DNA of 64,000 nucleotides, from assembly GCA_031841125.1 (NCBI GenBank), contig CM063113.1, positions 29,161,312 to 29,225,311 on the forward strand, given 5' to 3'. Of this stretch, positions 1-7,825 are shown in pieces. Positions within the stretch are counted from its first letter, which is position 1, and every line of letters starts with the position of its first letter. The translations under genes were made by a program, and so were the position numbers. The DNA comes from Acanthococcus lagerstroemiae (lineage: Eukaryota > Arthropoda > Insecta > Hemiptera > Eriococcidae). The notes beneath the pieces were generated by a model. It worked only from the letters and a program-made list of their open reading frames with translations. It was not told where the DNA came from and did no database searches.

Positions 1-90
1 TAAAAAAAAAATAATAAAAAAATAATAAAAAAAAAATCGAAAATTGATAACCTAGTTTAAAATAAAAAAAAATAATTTAAAAAAAAAATA

Positions 91-107
91 ATATTATATA
101 TTATAAA
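91..107 (+). promoter_or_regulatory. TATA-like motif abutting the start codon
   Basis: ATATTATATATTATAAA runs directly into the ATG at 108. The same string precedes the copy at 14,356, and a near-identical one precedes the gene at 13,433. Related strings sit in the same register at almost every gene of the element. Promoter function is inference. Confidence 0.5.
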
Positions 108-893
108 ATGGAAATGATTGAAAGTAAAAGCAATAACTTTAATTTTGATGACTCTACACACTGTGTATCTAAAAAGATACCATCAGTGAAAGTGATTAAT
201 CAAGAACCTGTAGGCCTCTGGATGTCTAATGAAAATTTGATGTCTTGTGAGTGGAGAAAAAATTGCAACGAGTCATGTTCAGGTGCCAGCTGTGTAGAAC
301 ATTTTGTAAATACAAAACCGCACACAATTGAGACTCGAGATGGATCAATTCAAGGTAGGATTATCGATAAAAATCGTATTTTAATCATTAGACACCAACT
401 TAAACTTATCAGACTTTCTCGAGATGATTACTCTTTTGCTGGTTATTGGGTAAAAGGAGATACAGACTATATTTCAGCACGTAAGTATCTCTTAGTGTTT
501 CTAGATGAAAAGAATCATCCACTACATAAAGAACCAATCCAACTTACAGCTAGAGGTGTATTTCAGGTAGAATTTGATAAGAATTTATTAAAGTTTAGAA
601 AAGAATTTAAAACAGTTTATAGTAAAACACGAGGTGTAATGTCAGATTTATGGTATTCTATGCTTGTGTTCTGTCCTACTTTTGTATCAAACGTAGTAGG
701 TTCTTTAAAAAAGAGTAGAGCATGTTGTATTGAAAATTATATTGTTCCAACAGAATCTAATTTGAACTCTTTATGTGTAGGTAGAGATAAAGAAGTCTCA
801 AAAATTGTTGAAGCTATGTTTAATGATTCTGAAAAATGGAAAGCTGAAAATAGTAAACCTTTCATAACCACATTAGTTCAAGAAAATGAATAA
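108..893 (+). CDS. Terminal-repeat-encoded protein of unknown function (left copy)
   Basis: 261 residues, not recognised. It has a cysteine cluster near the N-terminus (Cys47, Cys53, Cys57, Cys62, spaced C-X5-C-X3-C-X4-C) that could bind a metal. A more hydrophobic central part (about residues 170-205) follows, then a polar C-terminus. There is no signal peptide or clear membrane span. It lies wholly inside the terminal repeat, so the element carries two copies pointing inward. They differ by one residue (His here, Arg in the right copy, around residue 96). The open frame is intact in both, unlike several core genes. The start is chosen because the motif TTATAAAATG leads into it and no other ATG lies upstream. 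Because it sits in the repeat it may act in end recognition, expression control or host interaction; that is speculation. Confidence 0.8.
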   Translation: MEMIESKSNNFNFDDSTHCVSKKIPSVKVINQEPVGLWMSNENLMSCEWRKNCNESCSGASCVEHFVNTKPHTIETRDGSIQGRIIDKNRILIIRHQLKLIRLSRDDYSFAGYWVKGDTDYISARKYLLVFLDEKNHPLHKEPIQLTARGVFQVEFDKNLLKFRKEFKTVYSKTRGVMSDLWYSMLVFCPTFVSNVVGSLKKSRACCIENYIVPTESNLNSLCVGRDKEVSKIVEAMFNDSEKWKAENSKPFITTLVQENE

Positions 894-912
894 TATTAAA
901 GTTGTTATAATG

Positions 913-942
913 TATTTTTATATGATTTTTCATATAAAAATA
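913..942. terminator. Perfect hairpin at the inner edge of the left terminal repeat
   Basis: TATTTTTATATGA, a four-base T loop, then TCATATAAAAATA: a perfect 13-bp stem, 20 bases after the stop codon of the terminal-repeat gene. The right repeat carries the same hairpin at 13,522-13,551. The sequence identity between the repeats ends immediately beyond it. It may form an RNA 3'-end signal or a DNA structure; neither is proven. Confidence 0.5.
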
Positions 943-945
943 ATA

Positions 946-1110
946 CTTATTTGACTGTCTTTTTTTTCTTTTTCTTTTTTTTCATTTTTTTAAACACCTG
1001 TTCGATAATATTCCAACAGAAAATTATAATACACACCCAGTTGAATTTATTTTCTGAATTGTTTTCTGATTGCATACCTATTTATAAGAATATTTTTTTT
1101 TTTTTTTTTT
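946..1110. other. Gap between terminal repeat and capsid gene
   Basis: AT-rich, with T-runs at about 959-990 and 1,096-1,112. The terminal-repeat gene and the capsid gene converge here. I see no coding sequence; a shared 3'-end region is plausible. Confidence 0.5.
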
Positions 1111-2291
1111 TTAGTTTTTAGGAGCAGGTCTAACCGCTCTAGATATAGGTTTGTATTCATAACAAACAGGTTGTTTCAAAAGAACAAATATTTCAGCTGT
1201 ATTAGGAAAATCATCACGCCATGAGAATATAATTTGTACATTGGCTACATCTGTTTGTAGAGCGTCAGGTTGTCCTGTAAGATCAAAGCAAAAGATAGTA
1301 TATTCTTTTTCAAATTGCACAAGATCAATTAAAACATCGTCTTTTCCATTGTAATTTTTAAAATATGTATATAAAGCTCCTGAATCCTTTTCATTAAAAT
1401 TTAATCGCATTTGCTGACGAGGATATTCATAACCATTGACATTGAAACGTACATCATAAGGATTACAATGATCAAATTTACTTTTATCAGCAAAGAGATC
1501 ATTGTTCCTTTTATTTTGGAAAACTACAAAAGCATATTGTGATGTAATATCTGTAGGAATTGACCACCTAAATTCTTTTCCTGATACAGTACCAGCAGGT
1601 TTCTTTAAACATTGCCAATGCTCAAAATTCATACGAATTGGTATGTCTTTATTTAACAATGGTAAAACTTCTTTTTCAAGTTGTAATGAAAGCTTCACCA
1701 CTGGCATTCTCCAAGTTATATACTTCAGATTCAATTCCACAGTATAATCTTTTAAATTTGGGTCAACTTGTAGCATATTTGTAACACCATGTTGTTCTCT
1801 TGCTAGTATCAAGGATTGACTAACATTAAGGAGAATTTCTTTATAAGTTCCAAAACCTAGAAACATATCGAAAGGTAATGCAACTTTGAAGTAACCATTC
1901 GCATCAACATTCATGTAATCATTATTTAGATTCCATCCTGCATTAGAATACTTGGTGGTTTTGGACATTGAAACGAGACCATTAATGGTGCTGGCTACAC
2001 CTGGATACTCCAATATATCTACCTGAACATCAGAAATTCTATAAATAATTTGCCTGAAAAGATGAAGAAAGCCATTATTAATTACTTGTACTGTACTACG
2101 ATCGAAACTCACAATTTTTTGTCTTTATCACGTACTATCAGACGACCAGCTATAACTACCTCGCTTTTCCAAGGTAAAGTACAAATATTAGGAGTATTTA
2201 TTTCAATTATAATTTCCTCATCTTTTTTATTTATATCAATATTATTAGGAGTGGAGAATTCTATTAATTCAAAACTTTCGTAACCATTCAT
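1111..2291 (-). pseudogene. Major capsid protein (double-jelly-roll type), frame interrupted
   Basis: Main virion shell protein of Polintons/adintoviruses, which assembles as trimeric capsomers. The N-terminal part (60 codons, 2,291 to 2,109) and the main part (about 333 codons, 2,112 to 1,111) lie in different minus-strand frames, offset by one base. The frames meet at a run of six A (2,115-2,120 on the complement). The N-terminal piece ends WKSEVVIAGRLIVRDKDK and the main part continues with VQVINNGFLHLFRQIIYR and the segment KYSNAGWNLN. This is the layout of polintovirus capsid proteins, in which a conserved strand is followed by NNG...F...I.Y. The second frame has no ATG near its beginning (it would start at GTG), which supports one broken gene rather than two. 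Total length is near 395 residues. It is the last gene of the minus-strand array, after penton and protease. The break may be a real deletion, a sequencing error or slippage. Confidence 0.8.
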
Positions 2292-2296
2292 TTATA

Positions 2297-2300
<4 letters not shown>
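2292..2300 (-). promoter_or_regulatory. TATA-like motif abutting the capsid gene start
   Basis: On the minus strand ATACTATAA runs directly into ATG. The identical nine bases precede the penton gene. A long A-run lies just upstream. Confidence 0.5.
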
Positions 2301-2330
<30 letters not shown>

Positions 2331-2332
<2 letters not shown>

Positions 2333-3047
2333 ATCGTACTTCACGTATGATTAAAAATGCCCAATATGTTTCACCATTATTTTCAAGTGGATTGCCATTC
2401 TGATCATAAAGGTTTAATACAATCTCGCTTATTTCTTTATTTCTCACTCTATAATATTGAGTTTCATTTGGTGTATAGATTATTTTTTCTCCGGGTAGTG
2501 ATGATATAGGAAAATAAAAAAGTATTTTTTCATTACCGTTATTACATTCATTACATATCCCCATAATGCTTTCAATAGGAAAAATTTTAACGTGGCTATC
2601 AGATTCAACTTCTTCTCCAGCTGGTATAATTTGCTTAGTAAAACCCAATATATTACCAACAGAAGTCACATCTCTTAAATCTATTATATGTGATGGACTC
2701 CCCATTATTATGGTATGAGCGTATTTATTTATTTTCAAGGTTATATTAGCAGCCCTAGCATGTTTACTTTCATGTATACATTTAATAATATCAGCTACTT
2801 CATAAATACCAGGATCAAGTACTATAGTTGTAGGTAATTCGTTCACCTGCTTATAAAAAGTAAGTGAATTGTTTTTAGTTGTAGTTATATTGAAAAAACG
2901 ATAAGATGTGTGGAAAGATTCTAACCCAATTTCCCATTCTTTATTAGGGTTGAGTCTAATAATGTCATCAACTCCACTAAAATCATGATAAAGAACAGAA
3001 TCTGTACCGCTCATAAGTATACTGTAAGAACCATTTATATATTTCAT
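2331..3047 (-). CDS. Penton-base-like minor capsid protein
   Basis: 238 residues. In Polintons and adintoviruses the gene next to the major capsid encodes the single-jelly-roll protein of the five-fold vertices. Supporting features: an N-terminal strand pattern with NKEWEIGLESFHTSYRFFNI, then LDPGIYEVADIIKCI (the P-G-x-Y-x-x-x-x-I-I element of this family) and the later NILGFTKQIIPAG. The overall length and the position between protease and major capsid also fit. The frame is intact, with an ATG preceded by the same ATACTATAA motif as the capsid gene. The upstream protease frame runs on past this ATG by about 65 bases in another frame, which is probably an artefact of A-run length rather than a real overlap. 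Function is assigned from family position and weak motif similarity. Confidence 0.75.
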
Positions 3048-3405
3048 TTATAGTATTTTTTTTTTTTAATAAATATTCTATGCACCGTCTACCACAATTT
3101 GTTTCGTCAAGTTTTTGATCCTGCGTATAATTATAAGTAATTCTAGACTGTCCAAAATATTTCACTAATTCTGGTGGTGGAATGTTACCAAACGGTTCAT
3201 AAAAATCAACTTGTGAATCATTCTTACAGTAAGCAGTCCAATGAGTTCCAGAGTGGTCTGAAGTGTCTAAATTTACAATTCCACATTCATATTTTTTGAT
3301 TTTTGGTGGTAGCTCATCAAGCATAAAAACTCCTCTGAAATGAGGTATTTGCAATTTTTCAGCATATGCTTCTATTTCAAAATTAGTTAATGCGTCATTC
3401 TTGAT
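2983..3405 (-). CDS. Adenain-type (Ulp1-like) cysteine protease, start codon unclear
   Basis: Maturation protease that cleaves virion precursor proteins. The conserved order is visible: the segment IPHFRGVFMLDELPPK, then SGTHWTAY with the catalytic His, DFYEPFG with the acidic residue, and LDETNCGRRCIEYLL with the nucleophile Cys in NCG. Counting from the residue before QIPHF (leucine, TTG codon), these are His38, Glu53 and Cys87. The conserved N-terminal part reads on upstream to about 3,405-3,423 but has no in-frame ATG there. An ATG at 3,427 lies one base out of frame across a run of 14 A, and the first in-frame ATG (3,324) would remove conserved residues. The C-terminal end overlaps the penton start; the true stop probably lies near 3,050 and is masked by A-run length. 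The three active-site residues are intact. Confidence 0.8.
   Translation of the reverse strand: MKNDALTNFEIEAYAEKLQIPHFRGVFMLDELPPKIKKYECGIVNLDTSDHSGTHWTAYCKNDSQVDFYEPFGNIPPPELVKYFGQSRITYNYTQDQKLDETNCGRRCIEYLLKKKNTINEIYKWFLQYTYERYRFCSLS
3048..3056 (-). promoter_or_regulatory. TATA-like motif abutting the penton gene start
   Basis: ATACTATAA directly before ATG on the minus strand, identical to the capsid-gene motif and again preceded by an A-run. Confidence 0.5.
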
Positions 3406-3407
3406 GG

Positions 3408-4148
3408 TTATTTTTTTTTTTTTTCATTATCTAAGATTTTTTTAATTACTTGTTGAGTGATCATGTCACCTCCAATTTTTCTTTTTTTAACGCTCTTTTT
3501 TATTTTTTTAACGCCAACACATTTTTTTTTAACGCCATTTTTTATTTTTTTAACGCCTCTTTTATTTTTCTCAACACCTAAACAGTCTTTTTGAATACTA
3601 CCATTAACGCCATTTTTTATTTTTTTAACGCCATAGCATTTTTTTTTAACGCCATTTTTTATTTTTTTAACGCTCTTTTTCTTTAGAACTTCGTTAGGTA
3701 TTTGTAGATATTGTCCTATGCCTTCACCAGACTTGTACTCCAACTTTTCATTACGACGTTTTCTCTCTTCTACTAACTCGTCATTGGCTTTCTTATTATC
3801 AATTGCTTGCTTGGCGGTTGATATTAAATTACCTACAGTTTCTACTATTTTAGTACCTACTTCTACAGCAGGTTTAGCTGCTGCAATAGCAGCCAATCCT
3901 GCTAGGATAGCTGGTGGGAAGAATCCACCATTTTTAACCTGCTTCAGTTGTGTTTTGTTCAGTTTTAGCTTTAAACCTTTTTCCTTGGTTTTTGCTGTCT
4001 CAATTTGATTCACTTGTGCTTTTGTTAGAGGTAAATATGTTTCGTTCTGTGTGCTATTTTTAGTTCTGATTAAATTTTCGTATCCTAAATTTAGTACAAC
4101 AGGTACCCCTTTCTCAACACCAATATTTAATTTTGTCAACTTGTTCAT
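3408..4148 (-). CDS. Basic minor virion protein, adenovirus pVI/pX-like
   Basis: 246 residues. The N-terminal half has PLTKAQVNQIETAKTKEKG and LKLNKTQLKQVKNGGFFP followed by an Ala-rich hydrophobic/amphipathic stretch (about residues 78-115). This is the arrangement seen in polintovirus pX/pVI-like proteins, which help package DNA or disrupt membranes. The C-terminal half is a lysine-rich array of the short unit KKIKNGV, KKIKNGVKKKC and variants, clearly repeated at DNA level (about 3,480-3,690). The segment GEGIGQYLQIPNEVLKKK is shared with the upstream PLA2 gene (GQHLRLPNEILPKK). The frame overlaps the end of the PLA2 gene by 35 bases, and its ATG lacks the TATA-like motif seen elsewhere. 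The two may therefore once have been one polyprotein or be offset by a frame change. Role inferred from composition and position. Confidence 0.65.
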   Translation of the reverse strand: MNKLTKLNIGVEKGVPVVLNLGYENLIRTKNSTQNETYLPLTKAQVNQIETAKTKEKGLKLKLNKTQLKQVKNGGFFPPAILAGLAAIAAAKPAVEVGTKIVETVGNLISTAKQAIDNKKANDELVEERKRRNEKLEYKSGEGIGQYLQIPNEVLKKKSVKKIKNGVKKKCYGVKKIKNGVNGSIQKDCLGVEKNKRGVKKIKNGVKKKCVGVKKIKKSVKKRKIGGDMITQQVIKKILDNEKKKK

Positions 4149-4854
4149 TATCTGGATTGATAGGATATTTAATGTATCTACTTACTTTGATACCCTCACC
4201 TTTTTTTTTTCGATCATTGATTGCGGTTTCCCGATAAATATAAAATCCTTTACCTTTTTTTTCCTGTTTGTTAACATATAAATTATTCAAATAATTCATT
4301 ATTTCTGGGAGATCATTGGTTGTTGTTTTTCGATCAATATGAAATCCTTTGCCTTCTTTTTTCTGATTATTAGTGGTTGTTTTTCGATCAATATAAAATC
4401 CTTCACCTTTTTTAGGTAATATTTCATTAGGTAATCGCAAATGTTGTCCTAATCCACAGTTTTTACTCATATTATTTATATTATAAAATTTTTTATAAAT
4501 TCCTAAACCTAACTTCTGTTTTAATTTCATTAAATTTACTGCTACATATGCTGGAATTTTTTCATCTAATTTAGCATTAGGATCTTTGACACGCTCCCAG
4601 GCTCGCCATGTGAATCTGTTATCAGCATAATCACGTTCATTAGGATCATCTGTATTTGCATAATCTACATCATGATCCATAGCTATTTCATCTAATTTAT
4701 TTTTCAGTTTTACACCTTTTTGAATATCGAGGTCTGTATTCGAACCAGGACCAAGAGCTTTATATCCGGGCCAGTGAAGTGGAAATGGTACATATTTACC
4801 AATTGTATCCACAATATCACCACCTCTTTTAGATAATCCACAGTTTTTACTCAT
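4114..4854 (-). CDS. Virion protein with parvovirus-VP1-type phospholipase A2 domain
   Basis: 246 residues. The N-terminal 125 contain a phospholipase A2 fold of the parvovirus VP1 type: YKALGPG (calcium-binding loop Y-x-x-x-GPG, residues 31-37) and MDHDVDYAN with the catalytic His61-Asp62 pair and Tyr65. Such domains let incoming capsids breach endosomal membranes; adintoviruses carry them on a virion protein. After residue 128 the sequence restarts with MSKNCGLGQHLRLPNEI, mirroring the protein's own start MSKNCGLSKRGG. Four variants of KKGEGFYIDRKTTTN follow. A motif like a promoter lies inside the gene just before the second MSKNCGL, so this may be two genes joined by loss of a stop codon. 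Catalytic residues are present; activity is not shown. Confidence 0.85.
   Translation of the reverse strand: MSKNCGLSKRGGDIVDTIGKYVPFPLHWPGYKALGPGSNTDLDIQKGVKLKNKLDEIAMDHDVDYANTDDPNERDYADNRFTWRAWERVKDPNAKLDEKIPAYVAVNLMKLKQKLGLGIYKKFYNINNMSKNCGLGQHLRLPNEILPKKGEGFYIDRKTTTNNQKKEGKGFHIDRKTTTNDLPEIMNYLNNLYVNKQEKKGKGFYIYRETAINDRKKKGEGIKVSRYIKYPINPDNEQVDKIKYWC
4471..4490 (-). promoter_or_regulatory. Internal TATA-like motif before a second in-frame ATG
   Basis: On the minus strand TTTTATAATATAAATAAT precedes an ATG at 4,470 inside the PLA2 gene, and the ATG begins a repeat of the gene's own N-terminal heptapeptide. It suggests an internal gene start or a fused pair of genes. Confidence 0.35.
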
Positions 4855-4865
4855 ATTTATAGTAG
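4855..4865 (-). promoter_or_regulatory. TATA-like motif before the PLA2-domain gene
   Basis: CTACTATAAAT directly before ATG on the minus strand; the core TACTATAAA is shared with the capsid and penton genes. Confidence 0.5.
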
Positions 4866-4871
4866 AAAATT

Positions 4872-5686
4872 TTAGAAAACTGTTTTTTGAAGTTCCTGGC
4901 GATAAAATTTACCTAAAATTTCTTCACCCTTCAAATCTTTAATAGAATAGACGGGAGGGTTTGTGTGGAATACTTTGTCAACTACAAATATTTCTCTTGT
5001 CCAGTTGTTCTTATACTTGTTCTCAAAAGTTTCTTTCTTTTTGGGTATTCTCACACGATCTCCTTCCTTGAATTTTGGTCGCGTGGAGAAACTTGAAGAA
5101 TACATTCTATGAAAAATTTCTTGTTCATTTGTTTTATTCACATCACAAGGACGCATTCCTATTGTTCTATGTACCCTCACATTATTATATTCGTGCAATA
5201 TCTCTGGTATAAATGGAACCCATTTATGATTCTTATGAATCTCAAAAATTATTCTCAACATCCATTAATGGTTCTGTTTACTCTCTCACCAATTGCTGAT
5301 TTTTCCTCATTCTCTGTGTGATACATATGAATATTATATTTTCCCATTAATTTTTTAAAAACTGAATTTACAAATTCTGTACCTTTGTCGACATGTAATT
5401 TTTTAGGTGGACCATATTCGCTTTCTTCAATAATTTTCTCAAAAGCTTGAGAAACCTCTTTCCCTGTTTTTTCCTTGAGGGGTTTTATCCTGAGTACTTT
5501 TGAGAAGGTGTCAATAACTACTAACATATACTTATAACCCCTATTTTCTTTTGAATACTGGGACATAATTAATAAATCACCTGCCCAGATTTCATTGATT
5601 TCATTTGTGATAATTTTTCTTTTCTGAAATTTTTTTATCACAGGTTTATGAAGTTCTTTGGCTTCAAGTTCAACTAATGACTGCAT
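4872..5686 (-). pseudogene. Retrovirus-type DDE integrase (rve), frame interrupted
   Basis: Catalyses insertion of the element's ends into host DNA. The catalytic core lies in the first frame (5,686 to 5,255): Asp37 in IWAGDLLIM, Asp100 in LHVDKGTEFVN and Glu134 in SAIGERVNRT, so the D and E are 33 residues apart as in retroviral and Polinton integrases. The C-terminal part lies in another frame (5,261 to 4,872). It has the segments KWVPFIPEILHEYNN and HRTIGMRPCDVN and a small basic SH3/chromo-like module, FKEGDRVRIPKKKETF to the end. The two frames overlap by seven bases and differ by one base. A single indel near 5,255-5,262 breaks the gene right after the catalytic Glu. No HHCC zinc finger lies upstream, which is normal for this group. 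The ATG is preceded by TAATATAAAAA. Confidence 0.88.
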
Positions 5687-5700
5687 TTTTTATATTACTT
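5687..5700 (-). promoter_or_regulatory. AT-rich motif before the integrase gene
   Basis: AAGTAATATAAAAA directly before ATG on the minus strand; a weaker member of the series. Confidence 0.35.
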
Positions 5701-5728
5701 GACATTTTCTATTGACCTTCATGATAAC

Positions 5729-6304
5729 CTACATTTTGAACATTTCTGTCTTTTTCTCCAATATTTTCTGAATATTTTCAGTTGTTTGTGGTAAATTTTC
5801 CTCCAATATTTCTTGAACATTTTCATTTGTTTGTGGTAAATTTCCCTCTAATATTTCTTGAACATTTTCCTCCAATATTTTCTGAATATTTTGATTTGTT
5901 TTTGATATATTTTTCAATTCTGTTAAAATTGCTCCTAATTGGGTAATATTGAAAAGTGAATTCTCGCAGGTGGTAGCCAATCCAACTACCTGCCGCGTAA
6001 TATTTTTCAGTTCAGTTACAGCTGATTGATCATGTTCAGTAATCTTTTTCAGTTGTGGTAAAATACTGCTTGTGTTATCCTTTATATTGTTTATGTACTC
6101 TTTCACACCATTAGCATACTCTATTATACCAACAGTATAATTTTCATTATTAATGACATTTTTTATACATTGTATTATCATATCTGAAATTTCGCCAACA
6201 TCTTTTATGACAATTTTCAGAACAGACTCTAAGATTTTCCCCGTGTTATTCTGAATTTTTTCAACTGATTCATACAAATAATGATGATTTTTTCTAGTAA
6301 ACAT
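5729..6304 (-). CDS. Coiled-coil protein of unknown function with C-terminal tandem repeats
   Basis: 191 residues, not recognised. Most of it reads as amphipathic helix with regular Ile/Leu spacing, as in a coiled coil. The C-terminal 65 residues contain near-perfect repeats of a 15-residue unit, NVQEILEENLPQTNE, visible in the DNA at about 5,755-5,880. There is no membrane segment or signal peptide. It sits between integrase and the DUF8207-type gene, with the ATG formed in TTATAATAAATG four bases after the preceding stop codon. A fibre, scaffold or tail-like structural role would fit a trimeric or dimeric coiled coil encoded among virion genes, but nothing in the sequence proves it. Confidence 0.7.
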   Translation of the reverse strand: MFTRKNHHYLYESVEKIQNNTGKILESVLKIVIKDVGEISDMIIQCIKNVINNENYTVGIIEYANGVKEYINNIKDNTSSILPQLKKITEHDQSAVTELKNITRQVVGLATTCENSLFNITQLGAILTELKNISKTNQNIQKILEENVQEILEGNLPQTNENVQEILEENLPQTTENIQKILEKKTEMFKM

Positions 6305-6315
6305 TTATTATAAGG
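6305..6315 (-). promoter_or_regulatory. TATA-like motif before the coiled-coil gene
   Basis: CCTTATAATAA directly before ATG; it contains the stop codon of the DUF8207-type gene. Confidence 0.5.
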
Positions 6316-7153
6316 TTTTTAAATTTTTTTTGGCTTCTATCAGTTCCTCCCGAATGTTGGTCATTTCATTGAATATTTGTGGATTATGATTACCTGCTTC
6401 CCACATACCTTTCAGTATTGTAAATCGATCAATTAATTCTTTAGGATCGTTCCAGTATTTATAATCAGTCTGATTGGTATAAATTTTCTTAAGACCAGAG
6501 CCACGATGTGAAAGTATGAGTTCCTTCTCAATCAACATAGGTTGGATGAAATTTAAATATTTGTACCCACGACTACTTTTAATTTGTCCATTCTCAGAAC
6601 GATAAGATTCTGTACTGAGAATAATTTTTTGATAATTTTTCAGGTCTTCATCAGTATAATTTTCAGGTTTTTGCATAGTTAGTAATTCCCATAGTCCTTG
6701 TGTTCCTGGATAAAGGGTAGTGTCATTACTTAGCTTAATATCAGCACGATCATTATCAGCATAATGATGAACTTCCATGAGTCGTGCATTTCCTATATAA
6801 TAATCTTTATTTTCGTATCTAATACCAAAAGTTGAATCAGTAGGTATTTTTTTATTAGTATAGTAAGACAAATATCTACATGCAAGACTTTGAGACATAT
6901 CAAATCCTGGTGTTTCCTCTGACCGTTCATAGGTAATTTCTCTTGGCTTGTCAGCAATCATAGGTAATACTGGTTGTTGTATTACAGGCTTAAGGTCTTT
7001 TATTGTATCAATGATTGGTTTATAGTTTTCTTCCATTTCTAGTTTTCTATTCACTTGACCTAACTTTGCACATTCAATATTTTTTTGTAGAAGTGCACGT
7101 TGTTTTACAACAAAATCAATATCATTTGAATTATAATCTGTTAGCTTTCTCAT
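6308..7153 (-). CDS. DUF8207-type Polinton protein
   Basis: 281 residues. It resembles a protein found next to the packaging ATPase in many insect Polintons (DUF8207). Recognisable parts are a helical Lys/Glu-rich N-terminus, TDSTFGIRYENKDYYIGN, TLYPGTQGLWELLTMQKPE, and YTDEDLKNYQKIILSTES followed by SSRGYKYLNFIQP. The biochemical function of this family is not known to me. The intact frame begins at an ATG fused to TTATAA, which also supplies the ATPase stop codon, so the two genes abut with no spacer. Given the neighbours, a role in virion assembly or DNA packaging is plausible but unproven. Confidence 0.75.
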   Translation of the reverse strand: MRKLTDYNSNDIDFVVKQRALLQKNIECAKLGQVNRKLEMEENYKPIIDTIKDLKPVIQQPVLPMIADKPREITYERSEETPGFDMSQSLACRYLSYYTNKKIPTDSTFGIRYENKDYYIGNARLMEVHHYADNDRADIKLSNDTTLYPGTQGLWELLTMQKPENYTDEDLKNYQKIILSTESYRSENGQIKSSRGYKYLNFIQPMLIEKELILSHRGSGLKKIYTNQTDYKYWNDPKELIDRFTILKGMWEAGNHNPQIFNEMTNIREELIEAKKNLKTL

Positions 7154-7166
7154 TTATAATATAAAA
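7154..7166 (-). promoter_or_regulatory. TATA-like motif before the DUF8207-type gene
   Basis: TTTTATATTATAA directly before ATG; it is also the last codons and stop of the ATPase gene. Confidence 0.5.
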
Positions 7167-7825
7167 TTTTCCTCAAATTTGTATTTGAACCTACCATTTT
7201 TCTGATCACATTCTTTATCTATAACTACAAAGTCATACGGTTTTTGCCAGCAATCATTACATATTGATTTGAACTGATTAAATGTTATGGTCCTAGCATA
7301 TTCGTTATAAATATGTGTCAGATTGGTAAGATCTTGTTCAAAAAGAATTAAGTAATTAAAATTATCTCTAATCTGTTGTTTTGGAATTTTTGAATATGTT
7401 TGGGATAAATAGTAGCATGAAATATCATTATGACGACTCCATGAATAATATTTACCTATTTTATCATGGTTTTCTGTGTAGATATCATCAAAGATTACTA
7501 CTGATCCTTTTTCTATTTTATTAGGGTCTGGTAAATCCTCGAGTGATACTGTATGAAATTTTTTGTTTTTAAGTTTCTCGTTTTGCAATATTTGGCGAAA
7601 CTTTTCATACTTTGGTTGATTAGAAGTATTTGAACATAAATATACATTATCAGGTAATGGTCTATCCACTAATATAGTCAATAAAACATTCGTTTTCCCA
7701 GACCCACTAGGACCACATATACAACATCTCATTATATTAGGAAACACTTCCTTCAATCTACAAGTTGGAACACTATTATCAAAGTTTAAAACTTCAGTCT
7801 TATTCTTTATTTTAGTTCGTTTCAT
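7154..7825 (-). CDS. FtsK/HerA-type DNA-packaging ATPase (A32-like)
   Basis: Motor that drives viral DNA into the capsid. The 223-residue protein has Walker A GPSGSGKT at residues 38-45, Walker B VVIFDDI with Asp113-Asp114, and YLSQTYSKIP (sensor-type Gln142). This order and the short length match Polinton, virophage and poxvirus A32-type packaging ATPases. The frame is intact. The start overlaps the polymerase C-terminus by 14 bases, with ATG set in TATAATAAATG, and the stop is directly followed by the DUF8207-type ATG. This is compact, virus-like packing. Confidence 0.92.
   Translation of the reverse strand: MKRTKIKNKTEVLNFDNSVPTCRLKEVFPNIMRCCICGPSGSGKTNVLLTILVDRPLPDNVYLCSNTSNQPKYEKFRQILQNEKLKNKKFHTVSLEDLPDPNKIEKGSVVIFDDIYTENHDKIGKYYSWSRHNDISCYYLSQTYSKIPKQQIRDNFNYLILFEQDLTNLTHIYNEYARTITFNQFKSICNDCWQKPYDFVVIDKECDQKNGRFKYKFEENFIL

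Larger units (their letters stand above)
1..945 (+). repeat. Left terminal inverted repeat of the Polinton (inner part)
   Basis: Matches the reverse complement of 13,519-14,463. Within the gene at 108-893 the two copies align without any gap (coordinate sums constant at 14,464) and differ at one coding base, 394 versus 14,070. Small length differences occur only in the A-runs at the outer side. The window starts inside this repeat: the right-hand copy carries a further 62-bp unit outside this point. The inner edge lies just after a perfect hairpin at 913-942. Confidence 0.95.

Noticed and set aside
1502..1747. Plus-strand open frame opposite the capsid gene
   Set aside because: Shadow of the minus-strand capsid coding region.
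2105..2125. Programmed -1 frameshift in the capsid gene
   Set aside because: The A-run does not place a canonical X-XXY-YYZ heptamer in the zero frame, and no downstream structure was identified; an indel is simpler.
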